64,000 nucleotides of DNA from Seriola aureovittata (GCF_021018895.1 NC_079375.1:16085992-16149991); one strand, 5' to 3'; shown: positions 44,160 through 57,680, counted from the stretch's first letter. The notes: generated by a model not told the origin, from the letters alone. Program-made: numbers and translations.

Positions 44160-45995
44160 TGTTACACAACTATTTTTTCATCTGAACAACAGACTACAAC
44201 ACTATAAATGCCTTCCAGGAGAGACTGCCTGAAAATGTGTGCCGTTTGTCCACATATTTAAATGGTATAATGTCGCATCCATCTCCATGACAGCCGACTA
44301 AACACTCCACCTTTGAGTGTGGCCATTCAGAACACCTATAAAAAAAAAAACACTTATGATTTCAACCTGGTCGGACAATGCGTCTTGCAAACTAGTTCTG
44401 TTTGAGCAAAGCCCGACTATTACCCACTGCTAAATCAGCTTAATAGTGGGTAGCTGAGAAGAAATGAGTTGTTGACACCTCAGCTGTTTGAGAGATTCAA
44501 GAGTAAAGAGAGCGTGTCTTCCTCTCCGACAGGTAAAATGCAATTGCATTTCCAATCAGATCCCAACTTAGTCTGAGATACAAAAAATTAAAATAATATA
44601 AAAGCACCAAAATATGAAGCACAAAACAACAATATCAAGGTGCTACAATTTATAATAACAAATTTGCCCAGGGAGACAGCCACTGAATAAAAGGAAGAAA
44701 ACACTATTATGTACAAATATTGTGGCAATCCAGTTAGACATAATTTTATTTCAGAATATGCACCATGTAAATTTCAAACAAATTACCACAAACCAACTGA
44801 CAAACAATGAATATAGGGCCTCAGGGGCAGTTGCCCTCTTTGCCTGGTTGGTAATCAGGCCTTGAGCAGCATAAATGGGTAGAGAATAGGGATGGATGGT
44901 TCAAACCCAAATTTTAAAAGCTCATTTTATACATGTAACCGTAGCCTTGATAAAAAGTAGACTTGTAAAAACTCTCTTTTGAAATGCAGAGGAGTGAAAT
45001 TATAGTCTAACAAAATGGTAAGTATCACTAAGTACAGTGCAGTTCTTAAATAAATGTACTCTCTCATTTTAGTGAGAAAGTATATTCAATATGAAACGTT
45101 CCAAAAAATACGTCATTCGGAAGTCAAAGTGATTCGGAAGACTATAGCTATATTTTGATTATGTATTATTATGTATGCGCACCCCTACAAGAGATTGTAT
45201 AGGGATCCATACTTGCTCTTACTAGACATGTGGGCGTATATTGAGTCTCAGACACCTCGCATTAAGGTCAGTAAGCGTAATAAATAGTGAACACTGGCAG
45301 AGCAGGAGCTGCACATGTGAAATTAAATGTCATCTCCAGAATGAGAAAATTGGGGGGGATTTGTCCAAGTGGCGCTCACTCTTCGAAACATGCTAATCCA
45401 AGCAGGGAGAGGTGTCTGTGTCCATGGAAATAGAAGCAATCAAGTGTTTTTGGAGTACTTTCGAAAGGGAAGCAACACTGTGCAAGAGGGAGGAAAAAAA
45501 AAAAAAAAAACCACAACAAGATGAAATGGAGAGCTGAATTGTGTGTCCACACCATCTCCCTTTGAAATGATTCATTCCATTTCTGTTAATTAGCGGCTAC
45601 ACTTGTAAAATGACCTCTGTATCCTGCCTCTGTCTGTAGCTCCCACTGCCTAGTGATACAGGTCTATATGCAGAGAGTGGATCAGAGTGACTAAGAGAAA
45701 GGGAGGGATTAGAGGAAGGGGTAGTGAGGGCGCTGAGAGAGGACAGGATAGATTGGGTAAAAAAAGTAAAGAGGGATAACAAGTGACAGAGTGAGAGAGA
45801 CAGAGAAGGAGAGTAAACCACAGAAGATCAGCTCGGGCGATGAGTCTAACAGTCCAATTATGTGTGGCACTCGGTGACAGGATGCATGAGTGTACTGTTG
45901 CTTTGTCCATTTGGGAAGAACAGAGATAAGGTCAAGAGACAAGCGGATGATGCAGAACAATGAGACTTTCAGAGCAAAGACGATGAGATAAGTTC

Positions 45996-45997
<2 letters not shown>

Positions 45998-46057
<60 letters not shown>

Positions 46058-46062
46058 CGTGT
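45998..46062 (+). repeat. (TG)n microsatellite
   Basis: About 65 bp of TG, with two GC interruptions near the right end, followed by a T run. The histidine-threonine frame across it on the minus strand is a repeat artefact. Confidence 0.96.
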
Positions 46063-46559
46063 TTTTTTCCGTCGACGAGGCCAAAACTATGAGGCAGCAG
46101 AGAGACATCGAACCTTCCAGAAAATACAGTTGATAATGAATCCAAGAAGGCACATATAGCAAGGGGATTTGAGAGGGAATTTCACAGCTCCTGTCTAGTT
46201 TAGCATGCAGGCAGTGGCCTATATATTCATGGAATGATACAAAGGGAGATCAGTGAGTGATAGATGCGGGATTGGTAGTGCAGATCCACTCACAAATTAT
46301 TTATTGATTAGATATCAGAGACCTGGGGTGAGGCAGTAGGTGTCTTAAAACTGACCTCAATATGGACACTGGATGAATTGCTCCCACAGCCAATCAGACA
46401 GAAGTTTTTAGTCTTGAATCTTCTACATGAGTCTGTGTTTTTCTAAAAACAATTCTACAGTACGTACCCCTTTTCCTTCATTCAGTTTTCAGCCACTCAT
46501 TTGTAAGACCAATCAAACCCACGGAGCTCAGTTATGATTAGTATTTTAAGTTAGATTGA

Positions 46560-46900
46560 TTGCCATTAGTCATTAGAGGCTACAAACGACTTCTCTTGAG
46601 TAAACTGTAACACAGTGAATCTTTAAGTAGCTACGTCTTCCCCTGCATTAATCTTTGATTGAGCTTCAACGTGCGGTGCCACAGTGCAACCAGCAAAAAT
46701 ATCCATCACTTGCCACATGAGTATTAAAATCATTTCGGGTTTTGCTGCATGACTAACTATGTAAGGCACAGCGGCGGCTATGAAAATTACAATGTGATAC
46801 TGGTCAAGTGCTGCAGCCCCATCAATTACTCCTGCTAATAAATTGATTTGTGTGTTTACAGTCTGATAGTTATCCGCAGTCTATCATTTCACCTCTTCAG
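46560..46900. other. candidate conserved non-coding element
   Basis: Repeat-free block with AT cores in 'catcaattactcctgctaat' followed by 'aaattgattt', plus 'gcggcggctatgaaaattac'. No open frame crosses it. Composition-based inference only. Confidence 0.2.
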
Positions 46901-47269
46901 AGTACACAACAGATAACAACTTTTTCGGACAGGAGAATTTTCTTCACTGCATCCATAATGATTGACCTCTTTCGATCACTCATCCAGCTTTAGACGACGT
47001 AATAGGCGAGTGAGCTTTTTCCACGTCAACTCCCGTTTAATCTCAGCCTAGCCCACACCATTTTTGTACAACAATAATATGGCAGGAAATACATTCCCCT
47101 CTTCTCATCAGGGTACTTCCAGATCAAAATGGTGTTTTTTTTTTTTTTTTGCGCAGTGGTCCACAAACAAGCAGTGAGCCCACAGGGATTTTTTACAGCG
47201 TACTGCACTCTTCCTAGAATCCCTTCAACTGCGTTCGTATATTAGAACATGAGTGGGTGACAACTCAAA

Positions 47270-47287
47270 AGGAGCCACGTGGCTCCT
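47270..47287. promoter_or_regulatory. 18-bp perfect palindrome with CACGTG E-box
   Basis: The sequence aggagccacgtggctcct reads identically on both strands. Its centre, CACGTG, is the canonical E-box bound by basic helix-loop-helix dimers such as MYC/MAX, USF or CLOCK. The surrounding words 'cagactgagaactgctac' resemble the end of a DNA transposon, so the palindrome may be part of a transposon fragment. Confidence 0.35.
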
Positions 47288-49529
47288 GGTGATACAGACC
47301 ACAGACTGAGAACTGCTACACTTCGGATCTGCATTTCATGTCACATACATACACAATTCATAATCAAATTTAATCAGATGTCAGATCACTTCGATTTCAT
47401 TTGAATTTCACAATGGGTGATAATGGGATTTAAAGCACATTATTGCCAATGTTCTAACTGGCTTGGATGAATGTTATAACTTTACTTATGAACTTTATTA
47501 TTATTATTGTTATTAATTGTTGTCCGCCCCCGTTCTGGCTCCAGTGTGTTCTGTAAACAAATACATTTAGTCTTGTGTAGTTCATAGTGCACAAAAAACA
47601 CATGATGAAGGAAGCATGTGGAGCGTATTCTCTTATCAAATTAGTTGTCCTCAGCATTTATGAATGATGAACATTTGCATCGCCCCCTGATGTGAACATA
47701 GAGTTTCAACACCATCTGCTATTTGTTATATTCCCTGTTACCATGTCTGTGCTCCTTTGAAGAGGTCCTTTTAAAGGCATTCAAATATAATGCTAAATAG
47801 CTGTCACTGCCGGCATTTGGACACAACCAGAATACAAATGTATGGGGCAGAGGAAGAGGAAAAAGGATAAGTTGCAGCAGGGCCGAGTCCTTATTGGGTG
47901 ATCGCGCGGGATTCGGGGAACCAACAGGTTGGGAGGACACCCCGCTGACCTGTGGCGCTGTAACACCTGAACCTCATCTGCTTTAACAGTGCATGCATGA
48001 TGAAACAGTAACAGAAGTGATCTGCATGAGGTCTGACTGAACTGAATAAATAGTTACAACACTATTCTGATTAATATGTTAAAGCTGGCTGATAAGAGCT
48101 GTAATCTGCGGCCTGTTAATATTCTGCTTATGGGTGCTAAATAGGGCGACCTAAAGTTAAATAAAAACAATTTTATCAACTTTGGACTTCATAAAATTGA
48201 TTCAAATTATTCACCTTGCCTTTTTAATACACCATTTGTATAAATATACATATTTTCATTATTTTTGGAAGAATTGTGAAAGCCGGTGTTTTTCCCGAGA
48301 CCTTGCAGTCTGAGGTAGCTGCAGCGGTGTCTCCAGTATCTTATATTTCATTGTTGTAGAAAAATGGGTTAAACAACAGGTTTAATATTGTATAAAGGCC
48401 CTTGTTAGATTTTTCAACATCTTTTGGTGGTTTAATTCAGTTTCCACATTTTCAAACCTCAATCTATAGCTTATGATTCTTATAGTAAAGTAAAGCATCT
48501 TAACACATTTGCTGAATGCAACATGTTTTAAATATGTGTATAGAATACGTTGTTATGATCCTACAACAGGTAGAAAGAAAATCCGTGTGTTCGGATGTTT
48601 ATTCGTATATTCTGACCTAGCGCTATGGCATTAAGTAAACAAGGTGATTCTTACACAACATGGTTTCCAGAGACAATGAAGCTTGATAGAGGGCCAGGCC
48701 AACCATGACATTTGTAATTGGGACTAGCTGTCATTGTCACAGTGATTTATGATATAATTAATGAACAATTAGGTGACATATTAGGTTGGTCTTCTTTGTT
48801 TTGCTTATATTTTGTTTGAAAGATTTTCTTGCTGATTTTATTTCTTATTTAGCCACTCTGGTTTCAGGCATGATTTGGAGAACTGGAGCTGAAGACAGTG
48901 TAAATGCTGTAAATGTTAAAAAATATATATTAGTGAAAATATAATACAAATACTGTATATACTCTTATTTCATTCTTTCTTATTAGGGACAAAATAGCAT
49001 CAAATGGAAACATGTTAGTTGTTTAAAAACAGTCACAGTATTGCTAATTACTCTAATAGTCTAAATCCCTCTCCGATTACTTTTTTAGTTCATTTAAAAG
49101 TGTTTCTTTAAAGCAGTGTAGTTTATCATCCTATAAACAAATCATGCCTGTGACAATGTGTATGTTACTTCAAGTTAATTACAACACAAATTGCCCTTGG
49201 AATTCATCCATTTTGGCCTCTTCAAAGCAAAATAAAATCCCTTCGTTTCCCTTGAACTTGTGGTAAGGAGGGATGGAGCTGCATACTTCCTCGGCTTGGC
49301 TTTCTCAGACTTGACAGACCCAGCAGGAGATAATCGATAAACTCGCCCACCACCTCCATGAAGATGAACTTGGAGCATACCTTCGAACCAGCAGCTTTAA
49401 TTTCTCTCATGAGGTTCAGCAGGGGGACTCATTAGACTACTACTCTGTTAATTACTCCTACTACAACCACTATATAACGCCAACAAAAAAAACAAAAACA
49501 TGTTGTGTTCTTTACTAATGGCCAGATCA

Positions 49530-49800
49530 GCTCAGGTTTGTTAACCGATTTATCACCAAAGCACCAAATCAAATTGACTCCCCACAGCCGGTTACATGCC
49601 CCAGGTTTCCAAGCGAAGTTAGTCTCCGCAGAGATGTTTTATCGGACTGAGCTTTCATTCAGGCTTTGTTTACCCCAATTTTAGGGTATAGAGAAAACTA
49701 ATTAGTTCTAATTAGCGTCCAACCCACAACTGATAAAATTTGCCAGACAAACAAAATGTGGATAAGAGATAATTGGAAGATCAGCTTTGCTTCTGTTAAA
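49530..49800. other. candidate regulatory block with two CTAATTAG sites
   Basis: CTAATTAG occurs at 49698-49705 and 49708-49715, exactly 10 bp apart, which is one helical turn. Each contains TAATTA, the dimeric homeodomain core. The flanks are repeat-free, with 'ggataagagataattggaag' downstream (GATAA and AATTG cores). The minus frame at 49698-50039 overlaps it but has no domain. Enhancer function is inference. Confidence 0.3.
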
Positions 49801-51894
49801 CGGGCATTTTCTTTATCCCTCTTATATCTGGCCACAGTTATGAGAGAGGTTTCTGCCTGAACACTGACAGTGCTGCTGCTGTGAACACAGCTAAGACGAA
49901 CAATGAACATGTGCAGCAGCATATCATGAAGGGTAAAGGAGTTCTCTCTTTTACATGTGACACAGTAGTTCACGTCTGTGCCGGTGCTGAAGATCCCTGT
50001 GGATACAACATAAGCGTTCTCAGCCTTTTTTCTCCTCACCGTTTCTCACTCCAGTTCTGCCATATAGTCCCTCTGCTACACTGATGGTTGAATGTCAGAT
50101 TGGCAGAAAGATTAATCAGTGGTCACCTGCTGTGGACGGTCAATTGAATGCCTCAGGAAGAGCCATATCAGCATAACATGAGTCCATTTTCAGACATATG
50201 TCATATTCTATGAACACAACCTGCCCTTGTTTCCTCTTCTGAAAGGAGCTCTGTGTCTCTTTGCTTGCTGTGTGTAAAGATTAGAGTTAGTGTCAGGGCA
50301 AACTCTGAAGCACAGTGGCAACCTGGCACTCCAGGCCGCAGGGGGTGGATGAGGTGTGTTTGAAAGGGAAACTATCAATACAGAATAAGACACAGCTGGA
50401 GACAACAGCTACCCGCCGGCTATTGGCTCATTACAGGAGGAATAAAAGAATTCTTCAGGATGCATTTGAGTAGTTCTCATCTCGAGGGACCACAGAGATA
50501 GACGCACCTGGAACCTAACAGCACATTACAGCCACCTTCACTCCCTTTGTTTTACCACTCTAGTAAAGATAGTCAAGTACCTTTGAAAATGTTTAAGATC
50601 AGAAGCTGTTTTGAACGCCTTTATTATGAATGCAGCAGCATATAAATAGTCCTGGGATACACAGTGTTTTTCTAAGAACTATTCACGGCTTCAAAATACA
50701 TTTAACTGAGCTTGCATTTGCTCCGGGAAAAGCCTGAGGACGTGCCGGCGGCACTTTACCCATGCTTATTAGATAAGTTTCATAAGGGTAAGAAAAACTC
50801 AGTTTAGCAGATTTCCTAATGAGGTCTGATATGTATACAGTCATTTTACATGTCATACTCACTAACCATTACTCAATGAAGTCCAGCTGTTTTCCATATT
50901 AATCTGCTGGTGAGTCAGGCTCCCTGAGGAGATGATAAGATGTGTCATGTATGAGAGGTGTAATCTTATGGAACAGACAGGATATGAGAGAGATTTCAAT
51001 TTCTATTTAACCTTTTTCCTGTTTTATTATGAAAGTAACTGCCTGCATGTTGTTAATAATCTTTTTCTATTACATATTCATGAATCTACTAGAAGACATA
51101 CACTACATCTATCTGGACAACCTCTCTGTAACGCTTATAAAGTCATATTATTATATGAAGTGACAACTATTGTAATTAAGGTCCTGCTAAACTGCAGTAA
51201 TTCAGCACTCGCATGATACAAAGTAACTGATGAAGCAGCATGTTATTTGAGTTTCATGTTCATTTGTTGGAGTCTGTGATTTTCGATGTCAACTTGAAAA
51301 AGAAATGTTGGCTGGATATACATTATTGTTCTGTGACCCTCAAACTGTGAAAGTAGAAAATAGATTTAACAATTGGATGAAAGAAGAATGAAATTGACAA
51401 GGCTGATGCAATATTTAATGCCTGCTTGGCTATTCTAAGACAGTCTGGAAAACCATTTTTCTCTCTTTTTTGTTAAAAGAAAGTGTAACAAAAAGACTTT
51501 AGAGCCACACAGCTCCCACACATCAGGCCTCCGGCCTTAATAGTTTTATCCGTCTGTAGAAATTCACAAATTCGGTCTTTGCTTTTGCGGTAAAAAATTT
51601 GAAATCACAGCTGTTCTCTCATTCTACAAGCCATAGAGCACAAACCTTGGTCAGTACAACTTCCATTTGTTCAGGTTTGAAATAGAATGTTGTTTAAACT
51701 AACACAAAAAGTTTAATCACTTTGGTTGCTTCCATTGTAATACCATGCAATTTTAAATCAAAGTATTTTAGTTTAGCTGATGAGTCTTGCAAATCTGACT
51801 TCTGAACATGTAAGAAATATAGTACTGACAAAATGAGTTCACCACTGTATTCAGTATTTTATGATTTAATTCTCCTAGATGCCTGGTAAACATG

Positions 51895-52012
51895 TAGCTG
51901 GAGCCAGTAGCTGGTTATCTTAGATTAGCATAAAGACTGATAACAGTTGCCTGGCAACCAGAGGAGACCCCGGGAAGTTACTGGTCCAAACCAAGAAATA
52001 ACCCCATTAAAG
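51895..52012 (-). repeat. dispersed fish repeat fragment, family B, reverse
   Basis: Contains 'ggagccagtagctggttatc' followed by 'ttagattagcataaagactg', then 'cagttgcctggcaacca'. In reverse this matches the 'gctaagctaactggctgc' part of the element at 25579-25710. Confidence 0.65.
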
Positions 52013-52074
52013 AAATGAAACATAATGCATTCATTATTGCGCTAGGTGCTCGTACGATGATTTTGTTTGATTAA

Positions 52075-52330
52075 CAAAGTTAACCACGTTATAACTGTAA
52101 CCCTGACAACAAACATCGTCTAATGTAGAGGTACTTTAACCCAAATCACAATTTTTTCCTAAATCTATCCAAGGAGCCTAGTTTTAGTGCCTAATCCTAA
52201 CCAAGCCATGACCTTTATTATAGTAACCATGGTGGAGAAGGTAGGTACGCCACCCATTACTGTTACCATGACTATCAAGTCCCAGTACACCTGCCACCAA
52301 TGGAGAGACACTCCTATGTATCGGAGGGTT
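52075..52330 (+). repeat. dispersed repeat fragment, family C
   Basis: Contains 'taactgtaaccctgacaac', 'aacccaaatcacaatttttt', 'cctaaatctatccaagg', and 'gtgcctaatcctaaccaagc'. It matches the pattern of the fragment at 11343-11480, and lies between two oppositely oriented family B pieces. Confidence 0.58.
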
Positions 52331-52374
52331 GAAAAAAAAAAAAAAACAACCTATATGGTTGTTCAGGTTGTAGG

Positions 52375-52480
52375 ACTTGTTGGTAGAGACATGAGAGTGA
52401 AATTAATCCTTTCATCTAACTCTCATCAACAAAGTGAATAAGCACATTTCCCAGCATGTCAAACTATTGCTTTAAATTTG
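52375..52480 (+). repeat. dispersed fish repeat fragment, family B, forward
   Basis: Contains 'gagacatgagagtgaaatta', 'catctaactctcatcaac', and 'gaataagcacatttcccagc' followed by 'atgtcaaactattgcttta'. Same orientation as the copy at 25579-25710 but opposite to the piece at 51895-52012. Confidence 0.72.
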
Positions 52481-55400
52481 GCAAATTTCTCCAATCTGAA
52501 AAACAAGAAGACAGAATACTACTGGCACGACAAACTTGAATCCGTTGAACACAATCGCCGTGTTTACTTTTCGGGATTTGGGGATTGGCAATATTGTTTT
52601 TTTCATCAAGTGAATAAGTTTTTAGGATCAAGTAAATACAGCATGAAAGGAATTAAATGAAACGTGTGATCCCTGTAGTGTTGACATTTAATCATATAAA
52701 ACATGTGGTTAAATGGTATTTAGTTCTTGCTTAGAGAAAAGAAAAACTTTCCGAAAAAGCTTATGAACAAGCAGCATGTTTACAAAACTAATTTCTTGGT
52801 AATACTGTCATCTTTTCTCAACCCCTGTCCAGATGCCAAAAGAATATTTTAGTTATTTAATTACTAAAAAATGTTTTTACTTTTCTTGATAGGTTGAGAG
52901 AAGAACAACTTGTATTTTTAAATTGCTGGTTTATTTTTAAAAAATGTCACAATAGAAATGCATAAAAATCTTCAACTGAAGTTAAAAGAAGGAAAACTGA
53001 AATTGAGGGCTTTCACAGCCCCTGTCCCAGTTGCTCACAGACTGCACAAAGTGCTCCTCGGAATAAAGAGTTCTTCACTTTCACCACTGCCACCACCAGC
53101 CCGCTCTGTGTCACACACACTGTGGATTATACATGTGGCTGTCTTGCATATGAGATACAGTACAACATGTTGAAGTGCTGAAGTGAACAAGCACCACAGA
53201 GAGATAAAAGTAAGACATCACATCAAGGAGATACATATTTAATCCAAAGCAATAATGTATTATTAGCCTTATAATGTATTATTTCCTTTTACCTCCCCCT
53301 GTAGCTTATTTCTAGCTCACTCTGTCATACACAGGAGTTTTGATATCAGATTTTCCAGCTGCAAAGAAAAGTTCAAGGAGTATGCGATTACCTCGTGGAA
53401 GTGTATCTAGAAAATGCTGATTTGATATCTTTTATTGGAGTTCGTCTGAGGAGTTCCACATTGCCTCCATTTCATAGATTTTTATTTTTCCAATTTACAG
53501 CTGTGGGGAAATTACATAGAGGCTTTATCTCACATCCCATCTTGCTCTCTAACACAGCATGTTAGTGGGGACTGTTGAGTTGTTCCTGGATGATGTGATG
53601 AATGCCGACATTCAGCTGAACAGGGAGCTGGTGGAGAGATTGCATGGCTGGGGAAAAGACAAAGAGAGGGAAGCGAGAGAAAGGCTGTGCACAGGAAAAA
53701 AAATGAAAATAGAGGAGGAAAGAAAGAAGAGAAAAAACAAAGTTGAGTATGGTAGATGAGCCCAAGAGGGGCATATAATACAAATTGAAGAAAAGGCGGG
53801 TTAAAAAGAAAATGAAAAAGATTGAAAAGAAGAAGAAAAGTGTTGTGGTGATTTAAGGATAAGGCTGAAGCGTGCCCTCTAATGGGTGATCCTGCACATA
53901 GTCTGGTATCTGAATGAAATTTTGTTCGAATGTAATTATAATCAGACGAAGACAGTGAAGAATATAACTCATTAATAATAACTGAGGGACGGGGGTTGGT
54001 TCAGGCGTTGCGATCTGCTGTGAGTGCAGTAATTGCATAAAATCTTACAATAAACCAACTGTCAACAACAATATGTGCACTCTACAGTAAATTAAAATTA
54101 TGTTTGTTGGCATGCGTGTGAAGCAAAAGGGCTTTGAGTGCAATTTAGGCACCCCCTCACTTTGTGCATGTTTGGGGAAAAACTGAATAAACAGCTAAAT
54201 GGCTATGTTCTGAGATTCGTTCCTGTGTAACCTTGGTGAATTGCCTGAAAAAACGATTTCACTAAGATTGACTCTGCAGAGAGAGATTGGGAGAAAAAAA
54301 AAAGAGAAAGATTGTTTTATTATTGTGAATGAATGAGGGGTACACGGGGGGGCGGGGGGATAGTAAGAAATGGAAAACTCTGAAACGGCAGGGTAACATT
54401 TCAAATATATCTTGCTTCTTTCACTGTCTTAAAGGAACATTGCCACACCCAAATGTTCCGAGATGTCTTTCATTTTGTTTGTTTTTTTTTTCTCTCTCTC
54501 TCTTTTTCTTTCCCAGCATTCCTCCCAGTGATCAGACCAAAGGCTAGGTCTTTATCTACACATCGTTATACTGAACACCATGTTTGATCACTGTCTCCAC
54601 AGGAGGCTCCTTTGCCCTCTCCCACAGCTCCATGTCCGGCCCTGCTGGTTCCACACAGAGCCCACATCAAGAGGGCCTCATCCTATCTGTCATTGTTTTC
54701 ATTCAGTCACTCTGGCTCTGACTTCCAAGGACTTGCCCCAACCTCAATCACTACCTTTTGCCACACACAATGAGCCCTAACTGCCATAATCAGGGGGTAT
54801 CTATCTGCTTCTGCCTCTTCTCCCCTTCGCTCTACACAGTTTTTCATTTTTTAGTTTCTTTGTTCACATGTCCAGCCACAGCTCCTGGTGAGGTAAAGAC
54901 TGGTGCTTCCACGCTGAGCTAATGACAAGGACACGCCGTCCTCGTGGTCTTTGTACTCGCTAAGGAACAACTGTCCAAGGAACAGAAGGTAACGGTGTCT
55001 AATCAGCTGGAAATGGCACAATGGCGATGCTATTTCATGCCTTTCAGTGAAACACACCAAAGAGCAGCTTTCAATCAAGAGTCTCACATGATCGTATCAA
55101 AGACATACCGTACATCAAATATCAGGCTTTTGTCTCAGGTAATGCTTGGATCAGGCAACAGGAGTGTGGGCCGGATTCAAGCCTGATTCAACTCTGCTCC
55201 AGAGGGTGGAATCAGGGTTAATTCAGGAATGGGAGGAGAAATCTGCGTCTGACTCTGGACCTTGGTCGGTACCGATGTTCAGCCCAGATTACCTAGTAAT
55301 GTCATCACTTTACAGATCCACATCCCGAACTGTTCATAGGCTCATCTGGGCCACACCGATAAATATCGCACGTGTTCGGTATTTGCCTACGAAACAAATT

Positions 55401-57149
55401 TGCACCACTGAATTCACCATCAGTCCAAAACTAAGAATGCAGCTAAGTGACCAACGGGGAGTCACTTGGGATATGTGGACAAATCATTACTGCATAATCA
55501 GTTAACTCTGTGTCACTTATATAATATATCAACAAGTGGAAACTGACCTATTGAGCGCTCACATGAATGAGAGAGTATGTTACACAAAATGGCAGATAAC
55601 CTCAAAACCAGCAATTGTGCAATCCCTGCATAAATACATTCTGGATGAGTTTGAAGCGAGTGACTGTGTTTCATTACCAACTCATTAATATAAGTCGCGG
55701 GACTCATTAACGAGGCTGGGGTGGGGTGTGTCCACATTTGATTTCGGAATAATTGTGGGTAACAGGTCGGTTCTGGTACTGAACTTTGTAGCTCTGCAGA
55801 AGTGGACCCTTGCAGGGCTGAAATCCAGCACAATATGATTGATGAAGCCACTAAGTCATTACCTAGGCTGATATATTATTTTCTTTTTACAGAAATAATC
55901 TAGTCAAAAGAGTTCAAACATTTTCCCAAACATCATAAATATTTCTCATTCAGTCACATATCTTTCTCTTGAGCTAAAAACATCAGACTGTTTCACATTT
56001 CCTCATATAGCCTTCCTCTTGCGAGATGAATGAAGTTCCAAAAATGTCTTCTCTTTAACCAACTAATCAGAAAACTTTTTTGGGGGGATTTATTTGCAGC
56101 ACACTTCAAAAAAACCAAATAACATCTTTTTTAGTGCCACTTCGTACAAATCAGAAACATTGGGCTCATTTACATCTGGAGTCTTACTAAAGACGCCACT
56201 AAATGAATAAACTGTGGCAATGCAAAACGATTCACCCCCAATGCTAATTTAGTAAATGTATAAATATCCCCCAGTGTGTCTTAGGACCATCTCACACTAT
56301 ATTTCCAAGCCACTCCAGTCACAGATAGTCCTGCTTAAATCTTGAAAACCCTCCAATATGCATTATATTGTCAAGGGAATCAATTAAAATAAGATCTGTG
56401 TTTCATCTGCGATTTTCCTATTGGGTCTTTGTACCATTAAGTCATTAAACCCACTAGACAGTAAATCTGTGTGCCTTTGCCCCTTTCAATACTCTGCTGA
56501 CACTAAACGTTTTATAGTCTACACTGTATCTGTTATCTGTCAAAGCTGTGCTCCTCTATCAAGACAAAACATCACAGTGAAAACAGTAATGTAACTGCTC
56601 TTATCATGTTTATATACATAAACAAACACTTTTTTTTTATTATTATTATCGTCTTCTGCCGAATCCCCCTGGCTAGGTCATATTGTATTAAAAACAGCAT
56701 GAGGCTATGTTGGGGGGGACCTGCAGTCTGCGCTGCCTCCTCCAGTGCCCATGTCATGTCTGGTACTGCCTGGGACCACAATCCAATCAGACAGATGGAG
56801 AGCTGTTTGAGGAGCACAGAGAGGCTGCTGCTACCCCCCCCCCCCCCGGTAAATACTGGCAGCTCTTGGATTTAATTACATTCACAGTATGGCAAACGGA
56901 CCGGTGCTACAGGCCCGAGAATACACCTCAGCAAAAGCTAAGTCATCGAGTGAGTGACTTTTTTCAGAGTAGTGTGGAGAAAATGAATGAAGGGTCACGC
57001 ATGAGCGGAAAACAAGGCAACTCTCAAATATTGCGGAGCTATAAAGTCTGAATTTAGGGATTGGAACGTGAGCTGAAGCAAAGCTATCTGGAGATAGCAC
57101 CACACAGTCACTTGTGCCGACTTTGACTGACACCTGTAATCCTTTTAAT
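52481..57149. other. non-coding, no gene recognised
   Basis: Short frames only. A purine-rich stretch lies at 53660-53840 and a C14 run at 56834-56847. The frames at 54944-55186 and 55146-55505 (119 residues) overlap each other and show no domain or splice context. The plus and minus frames at 56572-57051 overlap one another and contain no motif. Confidence 0.58.
56834..56847 (+). repeat. C14 homopolymer
   Basis: Fourteen consecutive C residues, directly visible. Length is likely to be uncertain in sequencing. Confidence 0.95.
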
Positions 57150-57680
57150 TAGAGATGCACAAATTGCAATTCTTTTTTTTTTTTTTTTGACCAATTCTGA
57201 TTTCAGATTTTTTTTGAAACGTCTCACCAGCTAATCCTGATTTTCGTTCTTAGAAATATAATTGACAGCTACACAAACATTCTGCAACAGAAATCACGAG
57301 ACTGCTTTCTGGTTACAACTCTTCACATGAGGGACTGCTCACCAGCGACGGCTGATTATCATTATTGGCGGCCATTATCCGAGGCACAGCAGCGACGCTT
57401 TGCCTTTGCTAGTGAACAACTTCAGCAGGTTGATGTTGTTTTAAGTGTCTGATTAAGTCGTTTCAAATGTTTTCCAGGTTGACGGTTTACTTTGGCCTTA
57501 CAGGAATCACAGATCACAAGCTGTATCTTGACAGCGTGTGTGTAGCTGTGTCTGTGTTATTGTGGGTGTGACGTGAACCATTCTGTGGCGCATGAGTGTA
57601 AATCTGACTGACACAGAATTGCATATCTGAGACTGAATCACCGATCATAGCCGATCGCAGTGAAAATCAGTGGGTCTCTA
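57150..57680. mobile_element. non-autonomous hAT-type DNA transposon
   Basis: The left end starts tagagatgcac (57150-57160) and the right end finishes gtgggtctcta (57670-57680), whose reverse complement tagagacccac matches it at 9 of 11 positions. Directly outside lie cttttaat (57142-57149) and cttttaag (57681-57688), an 8-bp target duplication with one mismatch. An 8-bp duplication and a short TAGAGATGCA-like end are hallmarks of hAT elements. Near the right end are 'ccgatcatagccgatcgcag' words, also usual in hAT copies. It is 531 bp, too short to code for a transposase. On the minus strand at about 57422-57530 a frame reads VICDSCKAKVNR and then KHLKRLNQTL, which recalls the C-x2-C start of a BED zinc finger, badly decayed. 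Confidence 0.7.

Larger units (their letters stand above)
43956..51894. other. long non-coding stretch
   Basis: Holds two TG arrays and several A/T tracts (A17 at 45494-45510). A purine-rich stretch runs from about 45670 to 45820. An E-box palindrome is at 47270-47287 and an ATT run at about 47497-47520. Candidate elements at 46560-46900 and 49530-49800 are listed separately. The minus frames at 45597-45960 are S/L-rich translations of the purine tract, not a gene. No domain-bearing frame. Confidence 0.6.

Noticed and set aside
45597..45960. Three overlapping minus-strand S/L-rich frames
   Set aside because: They are the complement of a purine-rich tract, and the composition explains both the frames and the amino acids.
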